From: Tautonia plasticadhaerens | GTDB taxonomy: Bacteria > Planctomycetota > Planctomycetia > Isosphaerales > Isosphaeraceae | Length of the DNA stretch: 64,000 nucleotides | Assembly: GCF_007752535.1 (NCBI RefSeq) | Contig: NZ_CP036426.1 | Span: 2,480,001-2,544,000, forward strand | Direction of reading: 5' to 3' | Part shown: positions 28,207-41,350 of the stretch, in pieces | Position numbering within the stretch: position 1 is the stretch's first letter | Layout: every line of letters begins with the position of its first letter | Notes under the pieces: generated by a model | Told to the model about the DNA's origin: nothing | The model's input: only the letters and a program-made list of their open reading frames with translations | Database searches by the model: none | Made by a program: the position numbers and the translations under genes

Positions 28207-28977
28207 ATGGACGACGCGAACGCCCCCGGGGCGACGCCGGAGCCGGTGACCGCCCGGTCCCTGGGATTGCTGAACATCATCTTCGGCGCCCTGTTCCTGC
28301 TGGGGAACGGCTACGAGGCCGGCGTCGTCCTGGCACTGCCGTTCTACGGCAGGCTGATGGACTGGGGCCAGTCGATGGCCCGGCAGCAGCAGGACGAGCG
28401 TCGCAGGGCCCTGATGGACCGATTCGACCAGCAGATCGAGGAGGCGGAGTCGGACGAGGGGCGGGAACGGGTCGAGGCCGAGCGCACCGTGGCCGAGATG
28501 AACGATGTCGGCGACCTCCCGATGATGGAGTTCCCGATGGACTTCCTCGACCGGCCAGACGTGCGGAATGGCGTGCTCGCCAAGCTCGGCGTGATGGGCA
28601 GCCTCAACGTCCTGTTGATCGCCTCGGGGTTCGGGCTGACGTGGCTCCGGGGCTGGGGCCGGGGTCTGGGCCGGGCCGTCGCCCTGCTGATGATCCCGGC
28701 GGTCCTCGCGTTCCTGACCATGGAATTGATTGCGGCCCCCTCGCTGGCGGGGGGCTGGACGGACGGCATGTCGGAGATGATCCTCGGTCCCGGGGCCTCG
28801 CCGTCCCCCGCGTTCGCCGAGGCGATCGACCTCTACCGGCAGGGGGCCACCCGGGTCTTCGCCTTCTCGATCGCGACGACCGGGAGCCTGGCGCTGCTCT
28901 ACCCGATCCTCGTCCTCGTCGTCGCCTCCCGCCCCGGCGTCGGGCTCGCGGTGCGACGGCCGACGCCGGCCCCCTGA
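28207..28977 (+). CDS. membrane protein, first of two tandem paralogs
   Basis: The 256 residues start with a membrane segment (SLGLLNIIFGALFLLGNGYEAGVV), then a charged, probably coiled-coil cytoplasmic or periplasmic stretch (DERRRALMDRFDQQIEEAESDEGRERVEAERTV). Three more membrane segments follow, the last being STGSLALLYPILVLVVA-like. The next gene has the same plan and the motif LG(L/V)LNI(I/V)FGA, so the two arose by duplication. Function unknown. Both lie before an ABC-2 type permease. Confidence 0.72.
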   Translation: MDDANAPGATPEPVTARSLGLLNIIFGALFLLGNGYEAGVVLALPFYGRLMDWGQSMARQQQDERRRALMDRFDQQIEEAESDEGRERVEAERTVAEMNDVGDLPMMEFPMDFLDRPDVRNGVLAKLGVMGSLNVLLIASGFGLTWLRGWGRGLGRAVALLMIPAVLAFLTMELIAAPSLAGGWTDGMSEMILGPGASPSPAFAEAIDLYRQGATRVFAFSIATTGSLALLYPILVLVVASRPGVGLAVRRPTPAP

Positions 28978-29042
28978 CCCCGGCGTCGGTCAAATCACCG
29001 ACCCGACCCGACCCGACGCGACCCGCACCCCGCCGGAGCCCG

Positions 29043-29840
29043 ATGATGACCGCCCCGCATCCCCCCATCCCCGTCCGCCCCAGGCCGAGGCCCGTCCGGG
29101 CCCTGGGCGTCCTGAACATCGTCTTCGGGGCGATCCTGCTGGCCTACTCCTGGCTGATGCTCGGCGGCATGGCCTTCAACGGCATGTCCCCGGGGCCGAC
29201 CGAGGCGCTGGAGGAGGCCGTCGTGGCGACGGCGAAGGCGGATCATGAGGAGACGCTCCGGCGGCTCGAATCCCTCGAACGGCGGGCCGAGCACGACGAG
29301 GCCCGGGAGGTGTTCCGGGCCGAGCGGCTCCGTCGGGAGGAGGCGGGCCCGGGCGTCCCCCCCCAGGCCCAGATGTTCCTGATGAGCGGGGAGATGCGGG
29401 GGATGATGGCCTGGACGGGGGTCGGCGCGGTCCTCGGCCTGGGCCTGAATCTCGCGCTGATCGCCTCGGGGGTCGGTCTGGTGCAGCGGGTCGAGTGGGG
29501 GCGTCGGCTCGGCCTCCGGACGGCGGCCGTGAAGCTGCCGGTGGTGGTGGTGATGCAGGTGCTCTGGCTGGCCTGGGTGGTGCCGTCGCTCTCCCGGGCG
29601 GTCGGCGAGCCGGTCGGCGACATGATGGCCGCCCAGGGCGGGGGCATGCCCGCGGGGATGCCCAACATGACCCAACTCTACGCGGTCATCTACTCGATCT
29701 GGGGGGTCGTCGTGCTGCTCCTCGGGTCGACCTACCCGATCATCCTGCTCGTCATGCTCCGTCGCCCCGGGCTGAAGGCCGCGTGCGAGCCGGCCGAGCG
29801 TCGGGGTCGGGCCATGTTGCTGGAGGCCGCACGATCGTGA
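29043..29840 (+). CDS. membrane protein, second of two tandem paralogs
   Basis: The 265 residues repeat the layout of the preceding protein: RALGVLNIVFGAILLAYSWLMLGG, a charged helical stretch (EETLRRLESLERRAEHDEAREVFRAERLRREE) and three further membrane segments ending in YPIILLVMLRRPG. A Met-rich loop (MPAGMPNM) lies near residue 205. The start is a double ATG. The stop overlaps the GTG of the following permease gene, which points to translational coupling. Function unknown. Confidence 0.72.
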   Translation: MMTAPHPPIPVRPRPRPVRALGVLNIVFGAILLAYSWLMLGGMAFNGMSPGPTEALEEAVVATAKADHEETLRRLESLERRAEHDEAREVFRAERLRREEAGPGVPPQAQMFLMSGEMRGMMAWTGVGAVLGLGLNLALIASGVGLVQRVEWGRRLGLRTAAVKLPVVVVMQVLWLAWVVPSLSRAVGEPVGDMMAAQGGGMPAGMPNMTQLYAVIYSIWGVVVLLLGSTYPIILLVMLRRPGLKAACEPAERRGRAMLLEAARS

Positions 29841-31594
29841 GCCGTCACCTCGCCTCGATCGCCCTCGGCCCGCTGGTCGGCCCGGAATGCCGGAGGGCAT
29901 CCCGGCGCGGCTGGCTGTTCGCGGCCCGGACGGCCTCGGCCCTGCTCGGTTCGGCCGCGCCGCTGGTGGTCCTCTGGTGGTGGTGGATCAACTGGAACGA
30001 GGCGGCCGACCCGGACTTCTCCCCCTTCGGCCCGCTCCGGGGGGCCCTGGCCGTGCTCGTCGGCCTGGGGGCGGCGATCGGCCTGGTGCTCGGGCCTGCG
30101 GTGCTGGCCGGCAGCCTGAGCGGGGAGCAGGAGCGGGGGTCGATGGGCCTCCTGCTGACGACGCGGGTCAACGCCTTCGAGGTGGTCGCCGGGCGACTGT
30201 CGGGGCGGTTCTCCCAGGTGGCGATGATCCTGCTGGCGACGGCGCCGCTGATGCTGCTGCTCGCCTTCCTGTCGGCGATCGGCCCGGCGTCGCTGCTGAC
30301 GATGCTGCTGTATGGCCCTGCGCTGGCGCTGGGGGCCTGCGGGCTGACGGCGGGGGTGGCGGTCGCCTGCCGGAGGGGGAGGGACGCGCTGCTCGGCTCG
30401 TACGCGATCGGGCTGGGCCTGATCGTCGCCGGGAGCCTTCTGCCGGGCTGGACGGCCTGGGGCGCGGGGCTGTCGGTGCTCAACCCGTTCGCGCCGATCG
30501 TGCCGCTGGCCTGGGCCGAGGACCCGATGCCCGCGCTGCTGTCCGCGTCCTGCTGGCTGGCGATCGGCTCGGCCGGGCTGGCGGCGGCGATCGTCAGGCT
30601 GAGGCCGAACAGCCTGAAGTGGCTCGACGGCGACTCGGGCCGCCGGGGCCGCCGGGCGACTCGACGGGGGAAGATCCCCCCGCTGGGGGCCCGGCCCATG
30701 CTCTGGAAGGAGATCTACATCGAGCGCCGGAACAGCCTCGGCGGCCTGGGGAGATGGCTCGGCTACCTCGCGGTGGGCTACCTGGTGATCGCCAGCACGT
30801 TGCTCGCGGGCCGATACCTCGATGCGCTGCTCCGGCTCGGCGACCTGGCGCGGGCCGACGAGCAGCTCTCGCTGCTGCAGGAGGCGATCGTCGACACGTC
30901 GTCGTACTTCGGTGTGTTCATCCAGTGGGCGGTCGGCCTGAGGGCGGCGGTGGCGATCGCCGGGGAGCGGGATCGGGAGACGTGGGACGCCCTGCTGACG
31001 AGCCCCCTGGAGGGGCGGGAGATCGTCGGCGGCAAGCTGCTGGGGAGCCTGCACGCCTTGCGTTGGCTGTTCCTGGCAACACTGTTCGCCTGGTCGCTGG
31101 CCCTGGGGATCGGGGCGATGACCCCCCGGGAATACCTGCACGCGATCGCCTGGACGGGGGTGATCTCGGCCTTCATGGCGGCCGTCGGCGTCCGGATGTC
31201 GCTGGCCTCCTCGACCGCGACGACGGCGATGGCGATGACGATCGGCGCCTGGCTCGGGGCGATCATCGGGCTGTCGATGCTGGCCGGGCTGCTGACGGGG
31301 CTGGGGGCCCTGGGGTTCGTCCTCTTCTGGGTCGCCTCGACCCAGTTCGGGCTCCAGTCGGCCCCGGCCCCATGGTTCCCGATCGGGGGAGACACGGGAT
31401 TCGCCCTGCTCCAATTGCTGCTCTACGCGGGGATCACTTCGTCGATCGTCGCCGAGTCCCGGGCCCGGTTCGACCGCCTCGCCGGCCGGATCGTGCCCGA
31501 CGACGCCTGGGCGACCGGCGAGCCCCGGCCCGACGCCCCCCGGCCGGGCCCGGCGGCCGAGCCGGTGCTGGCGTCGAGCGATCAGCCCGGCTGA
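29837..31594 (+). CDS. ABC-2 type transporter permease
   Basis: The protein is 585 residues from a GTG overlapping the previous stop (GTGA). About ten to twelve membrane helices form two halves, each with a short cytoplasmic element SGEQERGSMGLLLTTRV (about 95) and AGERDRETWDALLTSPLEGREIVGGKLLGSL (about 377-407). The latter is the ABC-2 permease hallmark in which the enzyme-contact helix reads ERDRxTWDxLLTSPL. No ATPase gene lies next to it, so its partner is encoded elsewhere. Substrate unknown. Confidence 0.82.
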   Translation: MSRHLASIALGPLVGPECRRASRRGWLFAARTASALLGSAAPLVVLWWWWINWNEAADPDFSPFGPLRGALAVLVGLGAAIGLVLGPAVLAGSLSGEQERGSMGLLLTTRVNAFEVVAGRLSGRFSQVAMILLATAPLMLLLAFLSAIGPASLLTMLLYGPALALGACGLTAGVAVACRRGRDALLGSYAIGLGLIVAGSLLPGWTAWGAGLSVLNPFAPIVPLAWAEDPMPALLSASCWLAIGSAGLAAAIVRLRPNSLKWLDGDSGRRGRRATRRGKIPPLGARPMLWKEIYIERRNSLGGLGRWLGYLAVGYLVIASTLLAGRYLDALLRLGDLARADEQLSLLQEAIVDTSSYFGVFIQWAVGLRAAVAIAGERDRETWDALLTSPLEGREIVGGKLLGSLHALRWLFLATLFAWSLALGIGAMTPREYLHAIAWTGVISAFMAAVGVRMSLASSTATTAMAMTIGAWLGAIIGLSMLAGLLTGLGALGFVLFWVASTQFGLQSAPAPWFPIGGDTGFALLQLLLYAGITSSIVAESRARFDRLAGRIVPDDAWATGEPRPDAPRPGPAAEPVLASSDQPG

Positions 31595-32289
31595 TCGGCC
31601 GGTGCGTCCGGCTGCGTGACGGGCTCGAAGTAGAGGGTGACGAACTCGCCGAGCGGCGCGATGGCCGGGGTGTTGGCCACGTAGTTGAGCGCCGCGTCGT
31701 CGGCGGTGCTGGCGATCGGGAGGTCGAGGATCGCCTCGGGGAAGTTGGAGACGGTGATCAGGTCGCCGCCGTCTGCGGCGTAGAGGGGCCTCTCCAGGCC
31801 GGGCCGATCGATCTCGAAGCTGCCGGCGAAGACCCAGCGGATCTCCAGCGGCGTGCCGGTCTCCTCCTCCTGGACCCAGGACCGGGCGTCGGCCTTCCGG
31901 GCCTCGCCGCCCTCGGCCCACTCGACGGTGATGGCGATGGCCGGCCCCTCGGGGGGGGTGAACTCGGGTTGGTAGCGGACCGGGTGGCCGGGCTCGACGC
32001 CGGTGAGGATGAGGCCGGCGTGGATGAGCCGGGGGGAGGCGTCGGTGGCGAGGATCGCCTCGTGCTCCTTGGTGTTCCTCAGGCAGAGCAGGTGTTCGAG
32101 GAAGCCGTCCCGCTTGACGACCTGGGCCCGCATCACCAGCCTCCGGGCCTCGGGATCGAACCAGAGGGCCGGGCCGAGGGGCCTGTAGCCCTCGGGGGCC
32201 TCGAAGTGGTCCTCCCGGGGGGCGTCGATCGGCAGTTGCGGGGCCGTCCCCAGGGAGACGGCCAGGCAGGCGAGCCAGGGGGCGAGCAT
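31582..32289 (-). CDS. YdjY-like exported protein
   Basis: The protein is 235 residues from the ATG at 32289, with GAGAGGA eight bases upstream. A signal sequence (MLAPWLACLAVSLGTA) precedes the domain: EARRLVMRAQVVKRDGFLEHLLCLRNTKEHEAILATDASPRLIHAGLILTG (about 53-103), matching the pattern of YdjY-type domains in planctomycetes. Longer upstream frames are Arg/Pro-rich and rejected. Its end overlaps the convergent permease gene by 13 bp. Function unknown; periplasmic. Confidence 0.75.
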   Translation of the reverse strand: MLAPWLACLAVSLGTAPQLPIDAPREDHFEAPEGYRPLGPALWFDPEARRLVMRAQVVKRDGFLEHLLCLRNTKEHEAILATDASPRLIHAGLILTGVEPGHPVRYQPEFTPPEGPAIAITVEWAEGGEARKADARSWVQEEETGTPLEIRWVFAGSFEIDRPGLERPLYAADGGDLITVSNFPEAILDLPIASTADDAALNYVANTPAIAPLGEFVTLYFEPVTQPDAPADQPG

Positions 32290-32419
32290 CGGTGAATCCT
32301 CTCGGGTGCTGCGCCTCAACCCGGCCGGTCGGCCGGGCACGGGATCCGGCACGCGAGGGGCCGAGGCCCGGGCTCGGGCGTCAGGATTCAGGCTATCGCC
32401 CGGGCCGGGAAATGGAAAG

Positions 32420-32445
32420 GGCCGCCGGGGTTGCCCCCGGCGGCC
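32420..32445 (-). terminator. intrinsic terminator after the secretin gene
   Basis: An 11-bp GC stem (32420-32430 with 32435-32445) closes a 4-base loop 116 bp past the secretin stop. On the minus strand it is followed by CTTTCCATTTCC. Confidence 0.6.
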
Positions 32446-32560
32446 GGTCGCGTTTGGGAAGAAGGTTGGCGGGTGGGCCGGGCCGCGTCGCATCGCTTGG
32501 CGTCGCAAGAGAGTCGTCGCGATCCGATCGACCCGGCCCGCGGTCGGGCCGGGCCCGGGA

Positions 32561-36589
<4,029 letters not shown>

Positions 36590-37195
36590 CGCGACCTCCT
36601 TTCGCCGCGGCCGGAGACGACCGCCGACTTCCCTGGCGGCGGTCCGAGCGTGGCCTCCGACGCGGGGGATTGAAGGCCGCCGTGGCCCGATGCCCCGCCG
36701 GGACGCCCGTATTCCAGGCATCCCGGCCGGCCCGAGCCCGGCGGCTGCACCCTGCTCCGATCCGGCTGCGATGGGTCTTGCCGAGGTGTGGGGCGACCGG
36801 CGACTACCGAGACAGGGACTGACGTGCCGGTTTGCTACCGCAATCCCGGCCGATGGTCAACCCCGACGGCCGCGGCCCTCGCCGCGACCCCGCCCGACCC
36901 GCTCCTCCGACATCTTCCCCGGACCGTCCACCGTCCGACACCGGCCTCGGCTCCGGGGGAACCGGGGCCTCGCGGCGTCGTTGCCGCTCCCGTCGCCCCC
37001 GGGGCCCCCCGACGGATCGGGACGTCCCGGGCACGCCGAAGTCGGCGGTGTTCCGCCTGTAGGGATCGTATCGATGGCCCGGAATCTTCAATGTCTTCCG
37101 GAAAAAGGGCCCCGGCGCAGCGAAACGGCCCCCGGCACCTGGGGAGGTGCCGGGGGCCGAACGCCATACCCGGTCGGGGATTGCGGCCGGATCGA
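36590..37195. other. 606-bp gap between secretin and the upstream pilus-like gene
   Basis: No reading frame here resembles a gene. It contains the terminator at 37127-37158 and, on the minus strand, a weak promoter candidate (TTGAAG 37091-37086 and TACGAT 37070-37065, spacing 15) that could start a secretin transcript with a long leader. The remaining DNA is GC-rich and featureless. Confidence 0.4.
37127..37158 (-). terminator. intrinsic terminator after the third pilus-like gene
   Basis: A perfect 14-bp stem (37127-37140 with 37145-37158) closes a GGGG loop, 38 bp past the stop at 37196. On the minus strand a GTTTCG and then a CCCTTTTTCC run follow. It separates the secretin gene from the three genes before it. 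Confidence 0.72.
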
Positions 37196-39232
37196 TCAGG
37201 AACCGCCCCTCATGCCGCCGCCGTACATCATCCCCATGTCGTTGCCCCGAGACTTCTTGTTCAGCTCGTTGGAGATCGACAGGGTGTACGACTCCCTCAT
37301 GAACTGCAACTGCTCGTCGGTGGCGTCGACGGCCTGGTTGTGCAAGGCCAGGGTCCCGTCGGGGCGGAGCACGGCGACCACCGCCGGCAGCTCGAAGCTG
37401 CCCGAGAGGGGCCGGCCGCCCACCGAGAGGTTCTGGACGGGGACCTGGCTGCCCATCGTGTCGACGACCAGCTCCCGGCTCTGGAAGTTGATCACCTCGG
37501 ACTTCGGCTCGTCCTCCCCCTCCACGGCGACCAGCCGCTGCGCCGGCTTGCCGATGAACTCGCCCGGCGCCGCCGGGAAGTTGCTGACGGCCAGCGAGCC
37601 GGACTGGGGGTTCCAGGCGACGACGTCGAAGTTGACCGTCTCGGGCCGGTAGGCGCCGCCCTGGGCGGGGTTCATGGCGTAGAGCGACACGTCGGCCGGC
37701 ACCTTGACCGGGTCGGTCGGGTCGCACCAGGGGCCGGCGAACTCCCGGGCCTGGCTGTCGACGCCGTGGGACACGTCCTCCCGGTTGTAGTTCGGGTTGC
37801 CCACCACGACCCGGACCCGATACCGATACGTCGTGTCGGGCCGGACGGTGTAATCCAGGCCCCGGACCATGATGATCTCCTCGTCGCTCATGTGCTCGGG
37901 GCCCGAGCCGGCGGGGCGGCCCATCATCCCGCCCATCCCCATCATGCCCGAGCCCATCATGCCCGAGCCGCCCATCTCCAGGCCCATCATCCCCGAGCCC
38001 ATCATGCCGCTCGAGCCCATCATGCCCGAGCCGCCCATCTCCAGGCCCATCATCCCCGAACCCATCATCCCCGAACCCATCATGCCGGACATGGCGGTCG
38101 CGTTCGGTTCCTCCTCGTCCTCCTCGGCGAGCAGTTCGCGGATCTTGTCGGGGGGGATGAGCTGGGCGTGATGGACCCCCGCATAGTAGCCGGAGGACAG
38201 GAACGGCAGGAAGGCGACGATCGGCGGGAGGCGGACCGGGTCCGGGGTCAGCTCGTAGGACGGATCCTCCTCGAAGGCGACGTCGGCCGTCAGCTCCTCG
38301 AGCCTCGAGGGATCGACCAGCTCCCAATCGGACCAGTCCCCGGAGACGGGGTCGAAGGCCTGACGCTCCATCTCGATCCGCTTGTAATCGGGGTGTGCCT
38401 CGGGGCTGTCCTCGGAAATCTTCAGGGCCTTGGCGTACCGCTCGCGGAACTGCTGGTTGTTGATCAGGCCGACGATGGCCACCCAGCGCTCTCCCCGGAC
38501 CTCGATCTTGTAGTCGACCAGCTCCGCCGCGGCGGTCTCCTCTTCCTCCTCGGGGGGCAGTTGCAGCCCTCCGGCGATGGCGGCCTTGGTCTTGGAGCTG
38601 GCGACCTGCTCCTGGCGCTTGTTGAGCTGTTCTTGGAGGACGCTCGTCTTGGTCGTGCCGCCCATGCCCATCATGCCCGAGCCCATGCCGGACATCCCGC
38701 CCCGGCCTTCGCCGCCCATGCCGCTCATCATGCCGTACATGCCGGAGCGGATCTTCTCCTGCTGGTCGGGGTCGGGGGGCAGCAGGTTGCCCTGTTCGTC
38801 CCGGGCGGCGAAGGGGATTCCGCCGCGGCCGGCGGTGGCGACCACGGCGTAGGGGGCCAGCAGCTGCTCCTGGACGCTGTCGCGGATCAGGCCGGCGCCG
38901 GGCTCGGCCTTCACGAACGACCGGGTGAGCGAGAACTGCCGGACGTCGACCTTGGTCTTCTCCCGGGAGGCGACCTGCGGCCCGAAGCCCTGGAGGACCA
39001 TGCCGTCCTGCTCGACCCGCTCGAGGATCGCCTTCTCGTCCTGCGGGCGGTTGATATTCTGCTGGGCCTGGTTGGCGACCTCGGTCAGCTGCTCCGGCGT
39101 GGTCTCGATCGTCTCCTTGCTCAGGGCGAGGAACACGAAGACCAGGCAGAGCAGGGCGGTCAGCGCCACGGCCACCTTGTCGGCGTACCGCAGCGTGACC
39201 TTCTGGAGCTTCTCCACCGTCGGGTTGGCCAT
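37196..39232 (-). CDS. bitopic membrane protein of the pilus-like complex with Met/Gly-rich blocks
   Basis: The 678-residue protein has one membrane helix (KVAVALTALLCLVFVFLALS, about 19-38) and a long periplasmic part. Met/Gly blocks lie at about 164-194 and 379-444, the second built of GSGMMG and GLEMGG units with an internal near-duplicate. The region after residue 445 (EHMSDEEIIMVRGLDYTVRPDTTYRYRVRVVVGNPNYN) looks like a fibronectin III fold. Its place between PilM-like and secretin genes suggests the PilP-like link to the outer-membrane pore, although sequence identity to PilP is not evident. Inference on function is contextual. Confidence 0.75.
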   Translation of the reverse strand: MANPTVEKLQKVTLRYADKVAVALTALLCLVFVFLALSKETIETTPEQLTEVANQAQQNINRPQDEKAILERVEQDGMVLQGFGPQVASREKTKVDVRQFSLTRSFVKAEPGAGLIRDSVQEQLLAPYAVVATAGRGGIPFAARDEQGNLLPPDPDQQEKIRSGMYGMMSGMGGEGRGGMSGMGSGMMGMGGTTKTSVLQEQLNKRQEQVASSKTKAAIAGGLQLPPEEEEETAAAELVDYKIEVRGERWVAIVGLINNQQFRERYAKALKISEDSPEAHPDYKRIEMERQAFDPVSGDWSDWELVDPSRLEELTADVAFEEDPSYELTPDPVRLPPIVAFLPFLSSGYYAGVHHAQLIPPDKIRELLAEEDEEEPNATAMSGMMGSGMMGSGMMGLEMGGSGMMGSSGMMGSGMMGLEMGGSGMMGSGMMGMGGMMGRPAGSGPEHMSDEEIIMVRGLDYTVRPDTTYRYRVRVVVGNPNYNREDVSHGVDSQAREFAGPWCDPTDPVKVPADVSLYAMNPAQGGAYRPETVNFDVVAWNPQSGSLAVSNFPAAPGEFIGKPAQRLVAVEGEDEPKSEVINFQSRELVVDTMGSQVPVQNLSVGGRPLSGSFELPAVVAVLRPDGTLALHNQAVDATDEQLQFMRESYTLSISNELNKKSRGNDMGMMYGGGMRGGS

Positions 39233-39370
39233 GGGACGACTCCTCTCGGATTCCGGTCGGGCTGGACTCTTCGAGTCGATTCGGGCGTGCGAAGGACGAT
39301 TGATCGGTTCGACGGGGCGGGCCGGGACGGGAGTGGTGGGCCGGCCCGCCCCGGGGTCGGGGGATCGCCG

Positions 39371-41206
39371 TCAGCGAGCCGGGCCGGGATCGGGCTCGGA
39401 CGCGGGGGCCTGGGATCCGTCCGGAACCTCGCCGGCCTCGGCCTCGGGAGTCTCCCCGGTCGCTCCCGAGGCCTCCTCGGGCGCGGGCGCGGCCTCGGCC
39501 CCGTCCGGGACGAGGCCGGCATCAGCGGGTTGGTCTTCGACCGGCATCTCGGGCTCCCCGGCATCGACGGGCTCCCCGGCATCGACGGGGGCCCCGGCAT
39601 CGACGGCGGGGGCGTCGGTCGGCGGCTCCTGCCCGGCCTCGTCGGCGAGCGGCTGGTCGCCGAGGCTCGGCTCGGCGGTCGGCTCCTCGGGGTCCGGCGG
39701 ATAGTAGAAGCGGGCCTGCACGTAGACCTGCAACTCGACGACGTTGTAGTAGGGGTCGTAGATGGAGACCTTCTCGGGCTCCAGTTCCTCCTTGCCGGTC
39801 TCCTCCTGGTCCTTGGAGAGGTCGCGGCGCACCTTGGAGCGGGGCTGGTTGCGGGTCATGCCGGGACCTCCCATGCCGCCCATCATGCCGGGCATCATGC
39901 CGTACTCGCCCATGCCTCCCCGGCCGCCCATCATGCCCGAGCCCATCATGCCCGAGCCCATCATGCCGGGCATCATGCCCATCCCGCCGTACTCGCCCAT
40001 GCCCATCCCCATGCCCATCATGCCGAGGACGCCGCCGCCGGACCCCATGCCGAAGCCCCCCATGCCGGCGTAGCCGGCAAAGCCTTGGCCCTTGACGGGG
40101 GGCTGGACCCGGGTCTTCGGGCGGGTCCAGTTGGCCTCCAGGACCCTCATGGACATGGGGGAATTCTCGAACTCGACCAGGAAGTTCTGGATCGAGTTCT
40201 GGTCGATCAGTACGGAGACGACCGCCGGATAGTCGCGGAACAGTTCGACGCCCTCTTCCTGGAGGAACCGGACCGGCCCGCCCCCCTTGCTCATGCCCAT
40301 GCCCCCGGAGCCCATCATGCCGGGCATCATGCCCATGCCCATTGCGCCGTACTCGCCCATACCGGCGGTCATACCCATGTCGCCCCGGCCTCCCATCGCC
40401 CCACCCATGCCACCGGCTCCGGCGGCCGGGGCCTCCGGCTCGAGGGACTGCCCCCCCTTAGTGACCTCGGGCGGGTCCTTCAGCTCGAAGCCCTCGGCGG
40501 CGGTGCGGTGGTCGACGGCCACGGGGTTGCCGACCTCCAGCGTCAGCAGGTTCTTGATCGGCGCCGACTCCCAGTCGGAGGCCCCGGCCTTCTTGTTCAC
40601 CTGGGCCACGACCTCCAGGATCGAGCGACGGACCCAGAGGTTCTCCTGGTACTGCCAGATCTTGGTGATCGTCGGCAGGTTGTTGATGTCGAAGGTGACC
40701 GTCTGGAGCAGGGCCTCCATCGGCGGGGTGACGACGATCCCCTCGCCGGTGACCGGATCCCACGGGTCGACCGTCTCGAAGACCTCCTTGGCGTAGTCCT
40801 CGTAGTCCTGGGAATACTCGTAGGCGATGCTCAGCAGCTCGTTGGGGGGCACGTCCTCGGGGATGTCCCGGCCCCAGGCCGAGAGCTGGGGGGCGACCCG
40901 ATCGGGCCAGTCCAGCAGCCCGGCCTGCCGGGCGTAGAGCGAGCCGTGGGCCTCCTCCACGTCCTCCTCGATCAACTCGATCTTGGCCTGGGTGTACTCG
41001 GCATACTGGCCGTTGGGGACGGTGCCCGAGGCGTACGACTGCGCCCCCTCCTTCGCCCCCTTGATCTCGGCGGTCTTGGTCTCGGTCTCCGACTTGACCG
41101 AGCCGAACGTCACGAAGTAGCCGATGATCGGCAGCAACGCGGCGATGCCCAGCGCGATCCAGAATCGGTTCTGGACCAGCAGGCGGAGGATTTCCTTGGC
41201 GTCCAT
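39371..41206 (-). CDS. bitopic membrane protein, PilO-like position, with Met/Gly-rich blocks and acidic tail
   Basis: The 611 residues begin ILRLLVQNRFWIALGIAALLPIIGYFVTFGSV, a single membrane helix (about 15-35), followed by helical segments that could dimerise. Met/Gly blocks lie at about 262-305 and 375-452. A beta-rich segment follows (KVSIYDPYYNVVELQVYVQARFYYP), then a ~90-residue acidic Ala/Pro/Glu/Asp tail with PVDAGEP repeats. Size and place match PilO- or PilN-like alignment proteins, but no family is recognised. The coding DNA shares a 70-bp identical segment with the PilM-like gene. Confidence 0.75.
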   Translation of the reverse strand: MDAKEILRLLVQNRFWIALGIAALLPIIGYFVTFGSVKSETETKTAEIKGAKEGAQSYASGTVPNGQYAEYTQAKIELIEEDVEEAHGSLYARQAGLLDWPDRVAPQLSAWGRDIPEDVPPNELLSIAYEYSQDYEDYAKEVFETVDPWDPVTGEGIVVTPPMEALLQTVTFDINNLPTITKIWQYQENLWVRRSILEVVAQVNKKAGASDWESAPIKNLLTLEVGNPVAVDHRTAAEGFELKDPPEVTKGGQSLEPEAPAAGAGGMGGAMGGRGDMGMTAGMGEYGAMGMGMMPGMMGSGGMGMSKGGGPVRFLQEEGVELFRDYPAVVSVLIDQNSIQNFLVEFENSPMSMRVLEANWTRPKTRVQPPVKGQGFAGYAGMGGFGMGSGGGVLGMMGMGMGMGEYGGMGMMPGMMGSGMMGSGMMGGRGGMGEYGMMPGMMGGMGGPGMTRNQPRSKVRRDLSKDQEETGKEELEPEKVSIYDPYYNVVELQVYVQARFYYPPDPEEPTAEPSLGDQPLADEAGQEPPTDAPAVDAGAPVDAGEPVDAGEPEMPVEDQPADAGLVPDGAEAAPAPEEASGATGETPEAEAGEVPDGSQAPASEPDPGPAR

Positions 41207-41317
41207 GGTGGTCGGTTCCGGTAGCCTGGGGAATTGGGGACGGGTCTGACCGGCAGGTCGAGGAGGTCGCGTCGAATCAATCGCGGCGAGGCCCGGAGGG
41301 ATCGGGGATGGGGCCGC

Positions 41318-41344
41318 CCGGAGGGGGCCCGGGGCCCCCTCCGG
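41318..41344 (-). other. long GC palindrome directly after the pilM-like gene
   Basis: A 13-base arm at 41318-41330 is the exact complement of 41332-41344, beginning seven bases past the pilM-like stop. The centre is too tight for the full stem, so about 11-12 pairs can form. There is no T-run, so at most it is a weak terminator or RNA end stabiliser that could set the ratio between pilM and the downstream genes. Confidence 0.45.
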
Positions 41345-41350
41345 CGGCGA

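Noticed and set aside
29732-31921. A 729-codon minus-strand frame opposite the ABC-2 permease
   Set aside because: It is Arg/Gln/Pro-rich without motif; the plus-strand permease has clear membrane segments and the ABC-2 hallmark.
37900-38095. Short regularly spaced repeats resembling a CRISPR array
   Set aside because: The repeats are in frame, encode GSGMMG/GLEMGG units inside a gene, and there are no unique spacers.
36788-41224. A 1478-codon plus-strand frame with HHARAHH repeats
   Set aside because: It is the complement of the Met/Gly-coding repeats of the pilus-like genes; there is no ribosome site and the sense strand has better genes.
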